A DNA stretch of 64,000 nt, taken from the NCBI GenBank assembly GCA_052143315.1, contig JBKQTE010000097.1, positions 1 through 64,000 on the forward strand, given 5' to 3'. Shown piece after piece: positions 14,640 through 24,800 of the stretch. Below the pieces are notes generated by a model. That model had not been told where the DNA came from. It saw only the letters and a list, made by a program, of their open reading frames with translations, and did not search any database. How positions within the stretch are numbered: position 1 is the stretch's first letter; every line of letters begins with the position of its first letter. The stretch is from DASZIT01 sp052143315. Lineage in GTDB: Bacteria; Actinomycetota; Acidimicrobiia; Acidimicrobiales; RAAP-2. Position numbers and translations under genes: made by a program.

Positions 14640-16484
14640 GTGGCGCAAGAGATCACCGGTGATCGGGAACCCGTGACGGCAGCATCGGACGCCAACCCCC
14701 AGGCCCCAACCGCCGATCCGACGGAGGTGGAGACCGGACCGGTCACGGCAGGGAGTCCGCCCGGCGATCCGGCAACCGGGACTTCGTCGCCTGTATCGCA
14801 GTCGTCCAACCCCCTGGCGTTGACGCAGGACGTCCCCTCCTCGACTACCTACACCGTCGCCGGGACGGTCACCAGTCCCGACAGTCCGTCGGTGGGCGGC
14901 CTGTCTCTTCGGCTGGTGGACAAGAACGTCGGCCAGGCCGACGACGTCCTCGTCTCCGGCATCACCCTGGCAGACGGCACCTTCACCTTGGCCGCCTCGG
15001 TCACGGCCGAGCAGCTGCGTGCCCATCGCAAGACGTCCCCGGACCTGCAGGTCCAGGTCGAGGTGGCTGGCACCGTGGTGGCCAGTTCGGCCGTGGCCTG
15101 GAGCGCTGGAGTCGACGAGGAACTGAACGTCGAGCTGCCGACCGGGCTCGCCTCCCTCCCCAGCGAGTTCGAGACACTCACCGGTGCCCTCGCCCAGCTG
15201 TACCCCGGTGCCCTGTCCACCCTCGTGGAGGGCGCCGACCGGCAGGACATTACCTACCTGGCCAATACCACGGGGTGGGACGCCCGCACGGTAGCCATGG
15301 CCAGCCAGGCCGCCACCCTGTCCGAGCTCGGCGTGCCGTCGCCGAACGCCCAAGCAGCGCCCGGCTCCGCCTCGACGTCACCCCCGACCACGGGAGCCGC
15401 CGCTCCGTCGTCGGACCCGACCGCTACCCTCGCCGCCCCTTTCTTCTACGCCCTCCTCCGGGCCGGTCTGCCCGCCGACCCGGCCACCCTGTTCCTCACC
15501 TCGACGGCCACCGTCTCCGCCGTATGGAGCCAGGCCATCGCCCAGAACATCATCCCCAACGACCTCGCCACCCAGAGCGCCGCTGCCCTGGACCAGTTCC
15601 AGACCATCGCCGCCGGCTACCTCCTCGACGCCACCTCGACCGTCGGGCCCTCCACCCTCGACGACCTCCTCACCCCGACCTTCGGGGCCGACACGGCCTC
15701 GAAGCAGACCTTCGCCACGCTGTACGCCCGCTACGGTTCTGACCCGACCGAGCTGTGGTCGCAGGTGGAGTCCACCTTTAGCTCGTCCCAGACGGCCCAG
15801 CTCCAGCTCAACGGGCAGCTCGCCTTCCTCACCCTCAACAACGCCCCGCTGGTCGAGGCCCTCCACGCGGCGACGAAGTCCCAACCGATCACCGCCGTCT
15901 CCGATCTGGTGGCGCAGGGCTACTACCAGGCCTCGGCGTGGACCACGGTCCTGTCCGGGGTCACCCCACCCTCGGAGATCCCCGGCGACAGCCCGGAAGA
16001 GACCTCGGCTAACTACGCCGAGTTCCTCGCCGCCCAGGTCCGCCTGGGCTACCCCACCGGCAGCCTGGCCGGGCTGATGGGGTCCGGGGCGGTCGAACTG
16101 GGGGACGCCACGCTCCAGTCGGCGGTGTCGGCCTTTCTCACCGACCAGCAGTCCACGTTCAACATCGGCGAGGAGCCCATCGACCAGTTCCTCACCCGGA
16201 CCGGGACCACCGCCACCCCCGACGTGGTCGACCAGGTCGCCCGCCTGCAACGCGTCTACCAGATCACCCCGAGCGACCAAGCCCTGGCCGTGCTGATCGG
16301 CGCCGGCGTGGATTCCGCGCTGGCCGTCACCCGCTACAGCCAGGCCGCCTTCGTGGCCCAGTTCGCCACGCCGCTCGGAGGCGCCGACGTCGCATCCCTG
16401 GTCTACTCCCGGGCCCAGATGGTCCACGCCACCACTCTGAACATCGCCGTCAACTACCTGGCAGCCAGGAGCTCACCACTGTGA
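14640..16484 (+). CDS. Tc toxin subunit A, part 1 (N-terminal segment)
   Basis: A 614-aa first piece of a split TcA. After an S/T/P-rich lead, residues ~70-170 look like a transthyretin-like beta domain (TYTVAGTVTS, then LSLRLVDKNVG, then TLADGTFTLAA). The rest is helical and resembles the N-terminal shell of actinobacterial neuraminidase-domain TcA proteins: DLVAQGYYQASAWTTVL, then PGDSPEETSANYAEFLAAQVRLGYPT. The GTG at 14640 has GGAGAAAGG upstream. The stop overlaps the next start (GTGA), so the two are translationally coupled. Elsewhere this part is usually fused to the next. No signal peptide is seen, as expected for Tc toxins. Whether the three parts reassemble is inferred. Confidence 0.78.
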   Translation: MAQEITGDREPVTAASDANPQAPTADPTEVETGPVTAGSPPGDPATGTSSPVSQSSNPLALTQDVPSSTTYTVAGTVTSPDSPSVGGLSLRLVDKNVGQADDVLVSGITLADGTFTLAASVTAEQLRAHRKTSPDLQVQVEVAGTVVASSAVAWSAGVDEELNVELPTGLASLPSEFETLTGALAQLYPGALSTLVEGADRQDITYLANTTGWDARTVAMASQAATLSELGVPSPNAQAAPGSASTSPPTTGAAAPSSDPTATLAAPFFYALLRAGLPADPATLFLTSTATVSAVWSQAIAQNIIPNDLATQSAAALDQFQTIAAGYLLDATSTVGPSTLDDLLTPTFGADTASKQTFATLYARYGSDPTELWSQVESTFSSSQTAQLQLNGQLAFLTLNNAPLVEALHAATKSQPITAVSDLVAQGYYQASAWTTVLSGVTPPSEIPGDSPEETSANYAEFLAAQVRLGYPTGSLAGLMGSGAVELGDATLQSAVSAFLTDQQSTFNIGEEPIDQFLTRTGTTATPDVVDQVARLQRVYQITPSDQALAVLIGAGVDSALAVTRYSQAAFVAQFATPLGGADVASLVYSRAQMVHATTLNIAVNYLAARSSPL

Positions 16485-19400
16485 AGACCCACGGCGTCAC
16501 GTCGATCCTTACCTCGCCCATCTCGTCGGTGTCGCTCGGTCAGCAGTCGAACCTGGCCGTGCAGGCCACCCTCGAGACCCTGTTCCAGAACCTGGACTAC
16601 TGCACGTGCGACGACTGCCAGTCGATCACCGGCCCGGCCGCCTACCTCGTCGACCTCCTCAACTACATCAACGTGCCGTCACCCTCCAGCGGGTACTCGA
16701 ACCCCCAGGACGTGCTGCTCGGCAACGCCACCCTGGGGATCACCGGCCGTCGTCCCGACATCGGCAGCCTGCCGCTGACCTGTGACAACACCAACATCGC
16801 CCTGCCCTACCTCGACCTGGCCAACGAGATCCTCGAGTACTACGTGGCCAACAGCCTCTCCATCAGCGGTTACGCCGGGTACAACGACGACGGCACCGTC
16901 TCCTCCGAGGACCTCATCGCCAGCCCCCAGAACGACGACAACACCACAGCCCAGGCGGCCTATGCCACGCTCGAGGCGACGTGGTTCCCCAGCCCGCTGC
17001 CGTTCCACCGGAACCTCGAGCTCCTCCGGGGCCACGTGGCCGGGCTGCAGCTGGACCTCTCAGATCTCATGCGGGTCCTGCGGGCCGACGGCACCGGGCT
17101 CGACGCCCCCACCACCGGGCCCCAGACCTACGGCTGGTGCGACATACTCATCGAGCGGCTCGGCCTGTCCCGGCTGGACTACCGGCTCCTCACCGACAGC
17201 AGCCTGACCCTGGCCGACATCTACGGCTACCCGACGGCCACGGCCGACGCCACCGTCATCTCGTCGATCCAGGTGCTCCAGGAGTTCTCCCGCCGCACCG
17301 GGGTGGCCTACTCCGACATCGTCTCCATCCTCCAGACCAGCTTCATCAACCCGGACAGCTACCTCATCCCCCGGCTCGACGCCCTGGGCGTATCGGCCCA
17401 GACGGTCCAGGACGTCTACAACGGCTCGGTCAACCCCGCACTGGCCGGCGCCCTCACCCCGACCCAGTTCGCCGCTCTCCTCCCCGCCGGCCTGGATTTC
17501 ACCCTCTACGGGCCGACCTCGACTACCGGCGAGGACGTCGCCGCCTGGGTGATCGCCAACTACACCGCCATCATGGGGCTGATCGTCATCGACGTCGCCG
17601 GCGACGCGGCCGACACAACGAACATGTTCCTGCGCTACCTCAACCCGACATCCTCGGCCCAGACCCTCCAGCCCATCGAATTCGTGCGCCTGCTCCGGTT
17701 CATCCGTCTGTGGCAGGCCCTCGGCCTGACCATCCAGCAGACCGACGACCTCATCGGCGCCCTCTACCAGCCGACCGACCCCCCGTCCGACACCGACCTG
17801 CAAAAGCTGGACAGCGGCATGCAGACCGCTCTGCAGCGGGCTGGCCTGCTCTACGAGGCCATGGACCTGCTTGGGCTCGACGCCGCCGACGATATCGAGT
17901 CCGTCCTGCCGTGCTGGGGGACCATGTCGACCACCGGCCCGGCGTCGCTCTACGCCCAGCTGTTCCTCAATCCGACGGTGCTGGGGGACTCGGCCGCCTT
18001 CCAGCCGGCAGTAGACGGGAGCATCCTGTCCGATCCCACCGTCACCGTCCTCGGAGCCGGCAACCCCAGCGCCCTTTGCGCCGCACTCAAGCTGACCGAG
18101 GCCGACTTCGCCCTCATCACCGGGACCAGCACCACCCCGGTGGCCGGTCTCGGGCTGGGCTTCGACGCCTCGACGCCGCTGACCGTCGCCGCCATCACCC
18201 GGATCTACCAGGTCGCCTGGCTGGCCCAGACCCTGGAGATCAGCGTCCTCGAGCTCCTCAGCCTGGCCGATCTCACCGGGATCGACCCGTTCGCTTCCCC
18301 CGTTCTCACCCCGGCCTCGGTGGATGTGCCGCTGATCGACTTCATCCGCCTGGCCCAGTCGCTGTCGAACGCCGGCCTGGCCCCGGTCCAGGCGCTCTAC
18401 CTGCTGTGGAACGTGGACCTCAGCGGCACCTCGGCCCCGGCGCCGAGCGTGGTCACCACCCTGGCCGCCACGCTGCGGTCGTCGTTCGCCGCGGTGGACG
18501 CCCAGTTCGCCGTCACCCCGAGCACCAGCCTCACCACGGCCCAGAGCCTGATGGCCCTGGTCCTCGGGACGGCGGCCACCGACGTGTTCATCTCGCTGCT
18601 CAACGGGACCTTCGTCACCTCGGTCAGCTTCGGCTACAGCCAGTCGACCCTGCCCCCGGCCGTGGTCACGGCGTCGGACGGACAGCTCACCTACGACGAC
18701 CTGGCCAAGGAGCTGAGCTTCCAGGGCGCCATCACCCCAGCGATGCTCACCGCCGTGCAGACCGCGGCGTCCGGCGACGCCGACCTGACGACCGCCATCG
18801 ACTCGCTGGCCGCGGCGAACTCCACCGCGGTCGACGGGTTCCTCGCCCCCTACAGCCCACCGGTCAGCCCGCTCGGGCTCCAGGCGCTGTTCGAGGCGTA
18901 CACGTCGTCCACAGACCCCGACCGGTTGACCACCCTGCTCGACGCGCTCCTGCCGCTCCTCAGCCAGCAGCGCAAGCAGCAGCAGGCGCTCGCCGCGATC
19001 AGCGCCGCGGCCGGCTGCGACCCGGCCTTCGCCGCCGGCCTGCTCGGCTCGGACCAGCCCATCACCTCGGCCACCTCCACCACCGTGCCCGGGGTCGACG
19101 ATCTGGTGGCCATGGGCCAAGGCGGGCTCACGGTGGCGTACTTCTACGGAAACGACCCCATGGCCAGCCCGGACCTGACCCTCGACGTGGCCGCCCCTTT
19201 CGCCTTCGGGGCCGGGGACAGCTTCCGGGCCGCGGCCGACCCGGGGTCGGCCCCCTTCGCCACCACGGTGTCGGGCTACCTGAGCGCCCCCCAGGCCGGC
19301 GACTACGACCTCCAGTTCGCGCTGGACCCCGGGGTGACGGTGACGGTCACCGTCGCCGGTGCGGTCGTCGCCGGGACCGTCGACTCCTCGGGCATGTGGA

Positions 19401-21892
19401 GCAACACCTCGGCCGTCGCCCTGTCCGACGGCACCCTCACCCCGCTGGCCGTCACCGTCACGGGGCTGTCGGAGACCTTCGCCCTGGACTGGCAGACGGT
19501 GGGCACCGGGTGGCAGCCGGTGCCGGCCTCCGCCCTGTTCTCCACCGCCTCGGTGGCCAATCTCGGGGTCACCTACCTCCGGTTCCTCAAGGTGACGTCG
19601 CTGGCCGCCGACCTGTCGCTCGGCGCGTCGGACCTGGGCTACCTGGGGGCCACGCCGGAGATCACCGTGGGCGGGGGCAACTGGATCACCACGCTGGCCG
19701 TGGCCGGTCCGGCCGCCCCTGCCGACGCCGGCGACCTCACCCACTTGCTCGACTGCCTCCTCACCTATGCCACGCTGAAGGCCGGCTCCGCCCCGCAGGG
19801 CACGGCGTTCCTGGACGCGGTCACCGCCATGGTGGCCGACGGGGACACCAGCCAGCTGGTGTCGATCACGGGGTGGAACGGGGACTCGTTGGCCGCGCTC
19901 ACCGCCCAGCTGTTCCCCGAGGGGGTCGGGGCCACCGACGTGCTGGTGTCGCTGGGGCGGCTGGGGGAGAGCCTGGGCTATGTGGGGACCTGCGGGGTGT
20001 CGGCGTCGACGCTGCTGGCCGCGGCGGGCAACGACCCGGCCGAGGCGACCGTAGAGGCCCTCCAGGCCGCCCTGCGCTCCAGGCTGACCGAGGACGACTG
20101 GATTGCCGCGGTCACCCCCATCAACAACACGCTGCGGGAGCAGCAGCGTGACGCGCTGGTGGCGTACATCCTCGTCCAGCAGGGCGCGGAGGTGCTGGCC
20201 GCGCTGGGCATCGAGGCCACGCCCAACCGGGTGGCGACCTCCGACGACCTGTTCAACTACTTCCTCATGGACGCGGAGATGGAGCCGTGCATGCTCACGT
20301 CCCGGGTCCGCCACGCCCTGTCCTCGGTGCAGCTGTTCATCGAGCGCTGCATCCGGAACCTCGAGCCCGACGTGTTCCCCTCCGACATCGCCGTGGACGA
20401 GTGGGACTGGCGCAAGCGCTACCGGGTCTGGCAAGCCAACCGCGAGGTGTTCCTGTGGCCCGAGAACTGGCTCGACCCGAGCCTGCGCGACGACCAGTCG
20501 CCCATCTTCCAGACAATCCTGAGCCAGCTGCTCCAGAGCGACATCTCCGACGACGCCGCGGCCAGTGCGTTCCTCGACTACCTCTCCAACCTGGAGCTGG
20601 TGGCCAAGCTTGAGCCGTGCGGCCTCTACTACGGGCCGGAGAGCTCCCCGGGGGCCGGCGACGACGTGGCCCACGTGGTATCGCGAACGTCCGGGGCCCA
20701 CCGCAAGCACTACTACCGGGCCTACACGGCCGGGTCGTGGGGTCCGTGGGAGGAGGTCAAGTTGCAGATCGAGGACATCCCGGTCATGCCCTACGTCTGG
20801 AACGGGCGCCTGATCCTCTTCTGGCTCCAGCTCCACCAGCGGGGAGGGGTGACGGCGTCCAACCTGTCCCAGAACATGCCGTCGGACCCGTCCAACGAGA
20901 AGCTCACGTCCATGGACACCAACGATCTCTCCAGTCACGTGTCCTCGGCGGCGGCGAAGCAGACGGCGCCCCAGTACGCCGCGGTGCTGTGCTTCAGCGA
21001 GTACTACAACGGCACCTGGCAGCCGATGAAGACGTCCGACGTCCAGAAGCCGATGGACCTGCAGCTCGACGACGGCACCGGAGCCGCCTTCGACCGCACC
21101 CAGCTCGTGCTCCGACCGTGGACCGCGTACCGACCGAAGAACGCCCCGTCCGACTGGTCCGACGACTCGCTCTACCTGCAGATCACCCTGGCCAGCAATG
21201 AGCCCCTGGGGGACTGGGACGCCATGGCCGGCCACTACGGGTCAACGGGGGACTGGGAGGACACGTCGGGGTTCGTGCTCCACAACACCCACAGCTCCCC
21301 GCTGCGGTGGTCCGACATCGCCCCGGTTCAGCTGGCCTACCCCACCTCGACCAGGCAGATGTCGACGTCGGCCGGCCTTCCGCCCACCACCCTGTCGGCC
21401 ACCTACGCCATCACCGACGGCGGGGGCTACTACCCCTACGGCGAGCCGTGGTACTCGAGCCCGACGGACTGGCACGTGCGACCGACCCCCGACACCATCC
21501 TCCAGGGGCAGTTCCCCCAGAACGTCCGCCAGGTCCAGTCCGACCTGGCCGCCACCGACCAGTGGGAGAGCCCGTTCCTCTTCGAGGACTCGAAGAACGT
21601 CTTCTACGTGAAGGTGTCCCCGGCCGTGACCGACGTGGTGCAGTTCAACGGCGTCCAGGTTGACGGGAACCTCCTGGCCAACCAGGTGGCTGACCACGTG
21701 GACATTCCGGAGCTGGTGGCCAACGGCACGCCGGTGCCGACCGGTGGTCCGGTCGAGTCGGGGGTGACCAGGGTCCTCCAGGGCGACGCCACCGTGTCGT
21801 TCCAGGGCCGGGTGGTGAACGCAACGGGCAGCGAGGCGGCCCCGAGCCTGCTGGCCGGGCTGGACACCGCCGCCGTCGAAGGAGGTGCGTGA
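16481..21892 (+). CDS. Tc toxin subunit A, part 2 (VRP1, PA14-like, ABC-toxin N and neuraminidase-like domains)
   Basis: The 1803-aa central part of TcA. Residues ~40-130 carry the Salmonella virulence-plasmid VRP1-type block: CTCDDCQSITGPAAYLVDLLNY, then RRPDIGSLPLTCDNTN and LPYLDLANEILEYYV. Residues ~130-860 are alpha-helical shell. Residues ~870-1020 look like a PA14-type sugar-binding domain (LTVAYFYGNDP, then YLSAPQAGDYDLQFALD). About 1200-1360 hold the ABC-toxin N region and the neuraminidase-like start: LREQQRDALVAYIL, DDLFNYFLMDAEM, SSVQLFIERC, WDWRKRYRVWQANREVFLWPENW. The remainder is beta-rich and receptor-binding-like. Start GTG 16481 with AGGAGC upstream. The gene ends in a TGATG overlap with part 3. 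Together with parts 1 and 3 it would form the pentameric translocation channel. Confidence 0.85.
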   Translation: MKTHGVTSILTSPISSVSLGQQSNLAVQATLETLFQNLDYCTCDDCQSITGPAAYLVDLLNYINVPSPSSGYSNPQDVLLGNATLGITGRRPDIGSLPLTCDNTNIALPYLDLANEILEYYVANSLSISGYAGYNDDGTVSSEDLIASPQNDDNTTAQAAYATLEATWFPSPLPFHRNLELLRGHVAGLQLDLSDLMRVLRADGTGLDAPTTGPQTYGWCDILIERLGLSRLDYRLLTDSSLTLADIYGYPTATADATVISSIQVLQEFSRRTGVAYSDIVSILQTSFINPDSYLIPRLDALGVSAQTVQDVYNGSVNPALAGALTPTQFAALLPAGLDFTLYGPTSTTGEDVAAWVIANYTAIMGLIVIDVAGDAADTTNMFLRYLNPTSSAQTLQPIEFVRLLRFIRLWQALGLTIQQTDDLIGALYQPTDPPSDTDLQKLDSGMQTALQRAGLLYEAMDLLGLDAADDIESVLPCWGTMSTTGPASLYAQLFLNPTVLGDSAAFQPAVDGSILSDPTVTVLGAGNPSALCAALKLTEADFALITGTSTTPVAGLGLGFDASTPLTVAAITRIYQVAWLAQTLEISVLELLSLADLTGIDPFASPVLTPASVDVPLIDFIRLAQSLSNAGLAPVQALYLLWNVDLSGTSAPAPSVVTTLAATLRSSFAAVDAQFAVTPSTSLTTAQSLMALVLGTAATDVFISLLNGTFVTSVSFGYSQSTLPPAVVTASDGQLTYDDLAKELSFQGAITPAMLTAVQTAASGDADLTTAIDSLAAANSTAVDGFLAPYSPPVSPLGLQALFEAYTSSTDPDRLTTLLDALLPLLSQQRKQQQALAAISAAAGCDPAFAAGLLGSDQPITSATSTTVPGVDDLVAMGQGGLTVAYFYGNDPMASPDLTLDVAAPFAFGAGDSFRAAADPGSAPFATTVSGYLSAPQAGDYDLQFALDPGVTVTVTVAGAVVAGTVDSSGMWSNTSAVALSDGTLTPLAVTVTGLSETFALDWQTVGTGWQPVPASALFSTASVANLGVTYLRFLKVTSLAADLSLGASDLGYLGATPEITVGGGNWITTLAVAGPAAPADAGDLTHLLDCLLTYATLKAGSAPQGTAFLDAVTAMVADGDTSQLVSITGWNGDSLAALTAQLFPEGVGATDVLVSLGRLGESLGYVGTCGVSASTLLAAAGNDPAEATVEALQAALRSRLTEDDWIAAVTPINNTLREQQRDALVAYILVQQGAEVLAALGIEATPNRVATSDDLFNYFLMDAEMEPCMLTSRVRHALSSVQLFIERCIRNLEPDVFPSDIAVDEWDWRKRYRVWQANREVFLWPENWLDPSLRDDQSPIFQTILSQLLQSDISDDAAASAFLDYLSNLELVAKLEPCGLYYGPESSPGAGDDVAHVVSRTSGAHRKHYYRAYTAGSWGPWEEVKLQIEDIPVMPYVWNGRLILFWLQLHQRGGVTASNLSQNMPSDPSNEKLTSMDTNDLSSHVSSAAAKQTAPQYAAVLCFSEYYNGTWQPMKTSDVQKPMDLQLDDGTGAAFDRTQLVLRPWTAYRPKNAPSDWSDDSLYLQITLASNEPLGDWDAMAGHYGSTGDWEDTSGFVLHNTHSSPLRWSDIAPVQLAYPTSTRQMSTSAGLPPTTLSATYAITDGGGYYPYGEPWYSSPTDWHVRPTPDTILQGQFPQNVRQVQSDLAATDQWESPFLFEDSKNVFYVKVSPAVTDVVQFNGVQVDGNLLANQVADHVDIPELVANGTPVPTGGPVESGVTRVLQGDATVSFQGRVVNATGSEAAPSLLAGLDTAAVEGGA

Positions 21893-24800
21893 TGGCGGCC
21901 ATCGAGTCGACCGCGTCCAGCTTCCACCTCCAGCAGGACACGGCCACCGTCACCCAGGTGGTCCAGACTCTGGACTTCTCGGCCTACAGCTACGACTTCG
22001 AGAACTTCTTCCACCCCCTCATCGGCACCCTGATCCGCACGCTCAACGAGGCAACCGGCGACCCCATCGAAGCCATGCTTGACCCCGACACCCTGGCGGC
22101 GGCGGCCACCCCGGCGTCGTTCTTCTTCCAGCAGTACACGGTGGGCTCGTCCGAGCAGCCCCATATCACGGCGAACCAGCTGGACTTCGACCTTTCGATC
22201 GGTGGGCCGTACGCCAACTACAACTGGGAGCTCGGCTTCCACATCCCCATCGCCGTAGCCCTGCACTGCTCGCAGAACCAGCGGTTCCCCGAGGCCCAGA
22301 AGTGGTTCCACTACGTCTTCGACCCCACCGCCACCGACCCCGACCCCTCGGTCACCGAGCCGTTCTGGAAGTTCCTCTACTTCCGGCAGAACCCGCCCGC
22401 CCTGGACCTGCTGTCCCAGCTGACCCTGCTGAGCACGCCCGACGGCGAGCTGTCCGACCCCGACGTGGCCGCCAAGCAGGGCATCCTCACCGCCTACAAC
22501 GCCAGCGTGATGGAGCCGTTCTCCCCCTTCCCCATCGCCCGGGCCCGACCGCTGGCGTTCCAGTACTTCGTCGTCATGGCGTACCTGGACAACCTCATCG
22601 CCTGGGGGGACAGCCTCTTCTCCCAGATGACCATCGAGACGGTCAACGAGGCGACCCTGTGCTACGTGCTGGCCGCCAACCTGCTCGGGCCCCGTCCCCA
22701 GCAGATACCCCCGCTGGGGACGACCGGGGCCAAGTGCTTCAACGACCTCCGGCCCGAGCTGGGCGTGGGCAACCCCCTGAGCGACGCGCTGGTGACCCTC
22801 GAGGGCCAGTTCCCGTTCAACCTCACCGCCTCGGTGTCGCCCACCGCCGACTCCACCGCCACGTCGGCCCTGTTCGGGATCGGCAACTCCCTCTACTTCT
22901 GCGTGCCCCCCAACGACAAGCTCCTCGGCTACTGGGATACGGTCGACGACCGGCTGTCGAAGATACGCAACTGCGAGAACATCGCCGGGCAGGTGCAGCT
23001 CATGCCGCTCTTCGACCCGCCCATCGACCCCGGGATGCTGGTGGCGGCCACGGCGGCGGGCCTCGACCTCAGCTCGGTGCTGAACGGCCTGAGCCAGCCG
23101 GTCAGCCCGGTCCGGGCGCCGCTGCTCATCCAGCAGGCCCTCGACCTGTGCGCCGAGGTGAAGTCGCTGGGGGCCGAGCTGCTGGCCGCCATCGAGAAGG
23201 GCGACGCCGAGGCCCTGGCCCGCCTGCGCCAGAACAACGAGATCGCCCTGGGGAAGCTGACCCAGAACATCCGCTACCTCCAGTGGCAGCAGGCCCAGGC
23301 GTCGACCGAGGCCCTGTTGCGGAGCAGGGACGCCGCCATGGAGCGGTACACCTTCTACCTCCGGGAGCTGGGACTGACCCCGGACACCTCCACGGTGCCC
23401 CAGGAGTTCACCGTGGACCACACCACGGTCCTCACCGAGGACAACTTCGCCGACGCCTACCAGTCCCTGGTGGGGAAGTACGACCAGACCATCACGCCGC
23501 AGACCTACCCGACGCTCCAGCTGGCCCAGTCGAGCTCCCCGGCGACCCAGTCCGGTGCGTCGGGTCCGGGGCAGCTCTACCTGAACACCAACGAGGACGC
23601 CGAGCTCAACACCCACATGCCGACAGAAAGGGACGAGCATCTGGCAGCGTCGGTGGCCGATACCGTCGCCGCCGTACTCACGCCGATTCCAGATGTCGAC
23701 GGGAAGTTGCACTACTGGGGAATTGGAGTCAGCTCCAAGGTCTTCGGCGGCGGGATGATGCTGGCATATGCGGGGAGGGTCGCCGCGGACGTTCTGCGAA
23801 CCCTGGCGGGCTGGGAGCATGACCAGGGCGCCATGGCGGCACGCACGGCCGGCTACCAGCGCCGGGCCGACGACTGGTTGTACCAGGGCAACCTGGCCGC
23901 CCACGAGCTCTCCCAGATCGGCCGGCAGATCCTGACGTCCATTCTCACCGAGCAGGCCGCCGGCGCCGAGTACGAGGCAGCCAAGGCCCAGGTGGGCCAG
24001 TCCCAGGACGTCCTGACCTTCCTCCGGACGAAGTTCACCTCCAAGGAGCTCTACGGCTGGATGCAGGGCCAGCTGGCCACGCTCTACTACCAGTACTACG
24101 GCTACGCCCTCGACACCGCCCGCAAGGCGGAGGCCACCATGCAGTGGGAGCTCATGCGTCCCGAGGTGGACGCCACCACCTACATCCAGCCCAACTACTG
24201 GGACGCCGGCCACCAGGGCCTGCTGGCTGGCGAGTCGCTCTATATCGACATCAAGCGCATGGAGCTCGACTACGCCACCTACAACCTCCGCGAGCTGGAG
24301 CTGACCCGGCACGTCTCCCTCCGTCAGCTCGACCCCGTGGCCCTGCTGGACTTGAAGACGACCGGCTCGTGCACGGTCACCGTGCCCGAGTGGCTCTACG
24401 ACCGGGACTGCCCGGGCCACTACCTGCGCCGGATCAAGTCAGTGGCTCTGTCCATCCCGTCGGTGGTGGGCCCCTACACCTCGGTGAACTGCACCCTGAC
24501 CCTCCAGCACAGCTCGGTTCGGATTGCTTCGCAGGCCGGGCCGTCCTACGAGCGGTCCCAGACTGGTGACGACAGCCGGTTCGTGGACTACTACGGGACC
24601 CTCCAGACCGTGGTGACGAGCGGCGCGGTGGCCGACAGCGGCATGTTCGAGACCAACCTGACCGAGCCGCGGTTCCTTCCGTTCGAGGGGGCCGGGGCCA
24701 TCAGCACCTGGACGCTGGGCCTTCCCGAGATGGCCAGCTTCGACTACACCACGATCACCGACGTCATCCTCCACGTCCGCTACACCGCACGCGACGGGGG

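Noticed and set aside
16981..20151. A 1056-aa Arg/Pro/His-rich open frame on the plus strand inside TcA part 2
   Set aside because: It is a shifted reading of the same high-GC gene, without domains or a ribosome-binding site.
17060..21235. A 1391-aa open frame on the minus strand through the TcA genes
   Set aside because: Its residues are mostly Arg, Gly, Val and His, with no domain. It is the antisense image of a high-GC gene. The plus-strand frame has clear Tc domains.
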